From assembly GCA_003990745.1 (NCBI GenBank), contig RBNI01007346.1:1-10408 (forward strand): a stretch of 10,408 bases of DNA, given 5' to 3'. The notes under the pieces are model-generated. The model saw nothing but the letters and a program-made list of their open reading frames with translations, was not told the DNA's origin and ran no database searches. The stretch is from Jimgerdemannia flammicorona. Taxonomy: Eukaryota; Mucoromycota; Endogonomycetes; Endogonales; Endogonaceae. The position numbers and the translations under genes are program-made. Below, one piece after another: positions 7,533-10,408 of the stretch; the first letter of the stretch is position 1, and each line of letters starts with the position of its first letter.

Positions 7533-9574
7533 ATGGCATTAAGCAAGAGTTCTGACAGATGTACTGGGTCAGGGAGATCTGGGGCTTTTGGCTAGCAGAA
7601 TGTGGGGAAGGGTTATGGTCTAGAGATGGGGGCCTTTGGAGGGTCAAAGAGTGGTGAGGGCTCTGGAGGAGGATCAGTGTTGAGTGGTAATAGGGGAAGG
7701 ACTAGCCCCTCAAGCTTTGTGGACAAGGTGAAGGGAAGTGGATGGCCGGCTGGAGATGGGGCTGGTGCTGCTGTGGGGAAGGGCAAGGCAAGCCTTGGAA
7801 GGGGGAGAGGCCCTTAGGCTGGAGGTATGAGCATAGGGTCTAGAGGTGTGGTGGCTGGGGGGGAGACTGCTGATGGAGGTGTGACAGAGAATCAGGAAAA
7901 AAAAAGAGATGTGATGGCTGATAGTGAAGTGGGGCTGGGGCTACTGATCTGGAAGAGAGACCTAGCTGATGGTGTAATGTGGCTGGTGGTGGCACTATTA
8001 CTCAAGAAGTCAATTTTGGAGTTTGTGGCTACCTTGTACTTTCGGGGCTTGGCAGTGATGATAAGGATAGTCCTGGGGCTTATCTCGCAGCAGGTGGCTG
8101 GGGCAGCCTTAGTGAAGTTTCTGAAGGGGCTGGAAGAGGTGGAGGTGGGCTTTGAGGAGGTGGGCCCACTGGATGAGACAATGAAGACTGGAGTAGTGAT
8201 TAGTGAAGTGGTGGTCCCTATGGTGCACTACCTTAGATGGAACCCCAGAGTGGTATAGCTGCTAGTCAAAGGGGTACCTATGGTGACAAAGGTTGAGACT
8301 AGGAGAAGAGTAGAGGAGGTGGTGGCAGAGTATGGCAATATAGTGGATATCAGATTCCAGGTGTAGGAGGAGATGGCAATCAGGATAGGTGATGTGGATG
8401 TTAGGATTAGGCTGGCAGAGAGGGAGGTCACAGGAAAGGTAAATGACTGGCCTTCAGTGCTGATGTGGGGAGCTGTGTCTGTAGGGTGTCGAGGGCTATT
8501 GTCTATAGGATGTTGAGGGTGAAGGGGAGTAAAGAGGAGGAGGAGGACTTGTTGGAAGTGCTGGAGGAGTTGAGTGGTGCAGTGGAATGGAGGGTGAAGG
8601 CCTGGAAGCTCTTTGAGGAGATGACACATCTGGAGGTTGTGGAGGGAAAGTATATCCATATGGACAAGAGGTAGTGGAAGTAGGCACAGGGGCACAGGAG
8701 GAAGAGAGAGCTACTGGTGAGTATGAAAGTAGAGGTAAAGAAGAAGGCAGATGGGGCCAAGGTGTCTGGGGACATTGAAGCCAGTGTCTGGGCTAGTAAA
8801 GAAGAAGAGGAGATAGAGGCAGGCAAGAAAGGAGCTGGGAAGGTACTGAGCAAAGACCCTTATACCAATGGTACTTTCAAGGTCTGGGAACAGGAATTGG
8901 ATGCCACCTCCCCCCCCTCTTATCAGGAGGGACCCAGCTGTGAAGAGAAGGACAACAGAGGATGGGGGGCCCAGTGAGTGTGCTTTGGGGTCCCTGATGT
9001 AGCAGAAGGGGGCCAGGTGGTGGTGGTTGGTGAGGATGAGCTAGTGGATGTCTCTGAGGAGGAGTAGGATGAGGCTGTCAGTGTAGGTGCTGATACCATG
9101 ATGTTGGATGCAGGATGGCCAGAGACTCTGAGAGGGAAGGAGGTGGGGAACTTGCTGTGGATGAGCAAGGTGATGGATAACCTCATGGCTGAGGCATTGG
9201 GAGAAGTAGACCTGTGGGTAATGCTGGACAAGCATTGGGCATAGATTCTGCATGGAAATGGAGTGGTGGAAGTGCTGAGGGCAGAGATTCTGGCAATCTT
9301 CCTGGAGGAGGAGGGATATGAGGTCAATGAGGTGAGGAAGGTGGAGCTGGTGGTGGTCATGGATGAGCAGGCAACCTACTGTTAGGCTGAGTGTCATAGT
9401 TTGTAGCTCTGGAGGGAGGCCTGTCTGAAGTATTGTGAGGACTTTGAGGAGAGAGAAGATGGGGCAATGGTGGAACTTCTGAGAGGGTTGGAGGCATGAG
9501 AAGCTGAGGAAAGGGAACTAGCTGCAAAACATGACTTGGACTTGGTGCAGGAGGAGCAGAATGTGGACTTGTAG
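7533..9574 (+). pseudogene. Copy D ORF1: full-length RRM-like RNA-binding protein, multiply interrupted
   Basis: ATG 7533-7535 follows the conserved leader. The translation parallels A and B: GAFG-stop-QNV (Trp expected), Gly-rich segment, SFVDKV motif, QEKKRDVM at the A-run, two RRM-like units, a KEEEEDLLEVLEEL coiled-coil-like section, GDIEASVWASK, then an acidic C-terminus ending ...EEQNVDL at TAG 9572-9574. Frame 1 runs 7533 to about 8470; a one-base loss near 8470 shifts to the frame used to 9574. Stops: TAG at 7593, 7815, 8256, 8364, 8672, 8681, 9065, 9242, 9383, 9404; TGA at 8975 and 9497 (first base given). Where B or A shows the ancestral residue it is Gln or Trp for several TAGs. 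A 24-bp tandem duplication lies at 8476-8523. This is the only copy showing ORF1 from end to end. Confidence 0.85.
8476..8523 (+). repeat. 24-bp imperfect tandem duplication inside copy D ORF1
   Basis: Two adjacent 24-bp units (8476-8499 and 8500-8523) share most bases, beginning TGTCTGTAGGGTG and TGTCTATAGGATG. Copies A and B have only one unit at this place (the codons for the V-C-K-M-L-R-I or V-S-R-V-type block). The unit is 8 codons long, so the duplication itself keeps frame; the nearby frameshift comes from a separate one-base loss just upstream. Confidence 0.75.
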
Positions 9575-9605
9575 AGGATGGGATTGCTATTTAACATTAT
9601 TCCTT
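9575..9605 (+). other. ORF1-ORF2 intercistronic gap, copy D
   Basis: A 31-nt spacer between the ORF1 stop TAG 9572-9574 and the ORF2 ATG 9606-9608. It corresponds in position and partly in sequence to the 34-nt gap of copy A, which confirms both the ORF1 end and the ORF2 start. Confidence 0.6.
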
Positions 9606-10058
9606 ATGAACAGTACAACTAATATTTTCTCTTTGAATGTGAATGGGTTGAGGGGATCTGGGCAGTATAAGAACATTTTTACTTGGCTCAAGGGATTGGA
9701 GGCTGATCTCTTTCTACTATAGAATGTTCAGTGTGAGGATGAGATTGATCAGGTAGAGTGGACTAGGGAATGGGGTGTGGCTATTGCTTGGTTTGGAAAA
9801 GTGGCAATTCTGGTGCAGAAGGGTAGAGGAGACTTGGAGGGAATCAGGAGCTAGGGTGATCACTTGGTCTGGGGAGATTGGCAGCAGCCAGAGTGGGAGT
9901 CAGTGAGAGTTGGCTCTTGCTACTGCCCTGTGGCTAGGGGTGAGAGGACTGTATGGATTGATGGGGGACTTGTGCAGATGCCAGAACATTGGCTGGGAGA
10001 GTGTGAGGTTTTGGGGGACTTTTGGGTAACAATAGAAAGTAGACTGGGTGTGGGGTAG
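9606..10058 (+). pseudogene. Copy D ORF2: endonuclease N-terminus fused in frame to zf-RVT, RT deleted
   Basis: From ATG 9606-9608 the protein matches the copy A endonuclease: MNSTTNIFSLNVNGLRG, a FTWLKGLEADLFLL block, then VEWTREWG, LVWGDWQQPEW, and a SCYCPVARGERTVWID block. It then jumps, at about 9961-9977, to LVQMPEHWLGEC...FW...RLGV, which matches the second half of the zf-RVT finger in copy A (around 420-515). GDFN, RIDW and SDH of the endonuclease, the entire RT and the Cys-X2-Cys half of the finger are missing. The join keeps the reading frame. Stops before the join: TAG 9720-9722 (Gln in A) and TAG 9852-9854 (Trp in A); the frame ends at TAG 10056-10058. Compared with A, about 2.7 kb is absent. 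It has no enzymatic capacity. Confidence 0.8.
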
Positions 10059-10090
10059 AGGCCGGCAGGTGAGGGAGACTGCTGGGAGGA

Positions 10091-10176
10091 CAGAACCTTT
10101 CACTCGTACCATTCAGGTGACACAAGAATTGGACAACACTTTCTGCAAAGTTTTCGGTGAAAAAGCGACTATCAAC
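10091..10176 (+). promoter_or_regulatory. Copy E 5' leader
   Basis: About 86 nt before the E ORF1 ATG. It resembles the B and D leaders: ACCTTTCACTC-type start, a CCATTCAGG block in place of CAATTCACA, a GACAACACTTTCTGC stretch close to B, and GTTTTCG shared with D. It differs more from B and D than they do from each other, in line with E belonging to the A-type subfamily. It starts inside the zf-RVT region of D, so E appears inserted into D. Confidence 0.55.
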
Positions 10177-10408
10177 ATGGCAAGCAACGAGCATTCTGGT
10201 GAGCGTGGTGGCCAGGGGGGCAGCCGTGCCTTTGACTGGCAGCAGGTCGGGAGAAAGAGAGGAGATGGTTTGGGGATGCCAGGGCCCTCTGTGGTTGGCA
10301 GTGGCACTGGAGGTGGAGGGAGAGGTGGGCTGCGACAGAGAGGTGGGGGGAGGGTGACCTTTGCTGACAAGGTCAGAATGGGGCAGATGGCAGCAGGGCT
10401 CGATAGTT
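10177..10408 (+). CDS. Copy E ORF1, intact N-terminal part (runs off the window)
   Basis: From ATG 10177-10179 the frame is open for 77 codons to the window edge, with no stop. It starts MASNEHSGERGGQGG, then AFDWQQVGRKRGDGLGMPG, a long Gly/Arg-rich stretch, and VTFADKVRMG. This aligns with the N-terminus of ORF1 in A (MSFADKVRMG), B (RSFAD) and D (SFVDKV), and the AFDWQ motif shows the Trp that is a stop in D. The RG-rich, basic segment fits an RNA-binding tail ahead of the RRM-like domains, which would lie beyond the edge. It keeps several CpG sites and has no damage, so it may be the youngest copy. Confidence 0.8.
   Translation, partial: MASNEHSGERGGQGGSRAFDWQQVGRKRGDGLGMPGPSVVGSGTGGGGRGGLRQRGGGRVTFADKVRMGQMAAGLDS

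Larger units (their letters stand above)
5605..8805. repeat. Large inverted repeat formed by copies B and D
   Basis: Left arm about 5605-6950 (B leader plus ORF1, minus strand) and right arm about 7449-8805 (D leader plus ORF1, plus strand) are the same part of the same subfamily in opposite orientation. The spacer is the C fragment of about 500 bp. Similarity is visible along the arms at protein level and in the leaders at nucleotide level. A transcript crossing the region could fold into a long imperfect hairpin. Confidence 0.75.
7449..10090 (+). mobile_element. LINE copy D: full ORF1 and RT-deleted ORF2
   Basis: Plus-strand copy with leader, entire ORF1, 31-nt gap, and a short ORF2 in which the endonuclease N-terminal half is joined to the zf-RVT region. 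The RT is absent, so it could only have moved, if at all, with enzyme supplied in trans. It is heavily mutated: 12 TAG and 2 TGA stops in the ORF1 and ORF2 frames, one frameshift, and few CpG. Its right end is where the E leader begins, near 10091. Confidence 0.85.

Noticed and set aside
8228..9397. Minus-strand ORFs over copy D (8228-8695, 8503-8853, 8923-9360)
   Set aside because: They are antisense shadows of D ORF1, whose plus-strand translation matches A and B.
7593..9854. TAG as a sense codon (for example Gln, as in some ciliates and green algae)
   Set aside because: TAG also stands at Trp positions (7593, 8364, 9852), TGA and TAA stops and frameshifts occur too, and the ORF1 frames themselves end at TAG in both A and D. 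Mutation explains the data better.
9993..10055. GDF....ESRL in the D fusion read as the endonuclease GDFN motif
   Set aside because: The spacing does match copy A GDFN....ESRL, but PEHWLGEC just before it and RLGV just after match the zf-RVT region, and the Trp fits that domain. A second switch back to endonuclease cannot be fully excluded.
1..10408. tRNA, rRNA, CRISPR array, prokaryotic operon or host gene
   Set aside because: No cloverleaf, regular spaced repeats, ribosome-binding sites or non-retroelement domains were seen; every stretch above 300 bases is accounted for by the LINE copies.

Overview
This window is eukaryotic DNA made almost entirely of one non-LTR (LINE-type) retrotransposon family. 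No host gene, tRNA, rRNA or CRISPR array is visible. The host cannot be fixed from the sequence. An APE-type endonuclease, a reverse transcriptase (RT) and a C-terminal zf-RVT zinc finger in one ORF2, preceded by an RNA-binding ORF1, is the layout of L1/Tad-like elements of plants, algae and fungi. Coding strands are very G/purine-rich, so long antisense ORFs appear but mean nothing.

At least five copies, called A to E here, can be separated. Minus strand, right to left: C (6951-7447), a fragment of the RT C-terminal region; B (about 5604-6950), a short 5' leader plus most of ORF1; A (1 to about 5604), which starts inside ORF1 and runs through a complete ORF2 to a 3' UTR and probable poly(A) end. 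Plus strand, left to right: D (7449 to about 10090), with 5' leader, full-length ORF1 and an ORF2 in which the endonuclease is joined directly to the zinc finger, the RT being lost; E (about 10091 to the edge), with 5' leader and the intact start of ORF1. Orientation and base skew flip at about position 7448.

An intact element would be: a leader of about 85 nt; ORF1 (Gly-rich basic N-terminus, two RRM-like alpha/beta domains, charged coiled-coil region, acidic C-terminus); a gap of about 30 nt; ORF2 (about 1,217 codons: endonuclease, RT, zf-RVT); an AT-rich 3' UTR. ORF1 protein would coat the RNA, and ORF2 would nick target DNA and reverse-transcribe the RNA in place. Every copy long enough to judge is broken. 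A is the best preserved: its ORF2 reads in one frame from 3719 to 66 with six stop codons and no frameshift. D carries 12 TAG and 2 TGA stops, with CpG almost absent, which points to cytosine-directed mutation (RIP-like or methylation deamination).

B and D (with C) look like an older, closely related subfamily; A and E a younger one. B and D form a large inverted repeat around the C fragment. Two copies are internal-deletion chimeras whose junctions keep the reading frame. I found no sign of a novel host or defence system. The interest is in this nested cluster, its chimeras and its mutation signature.
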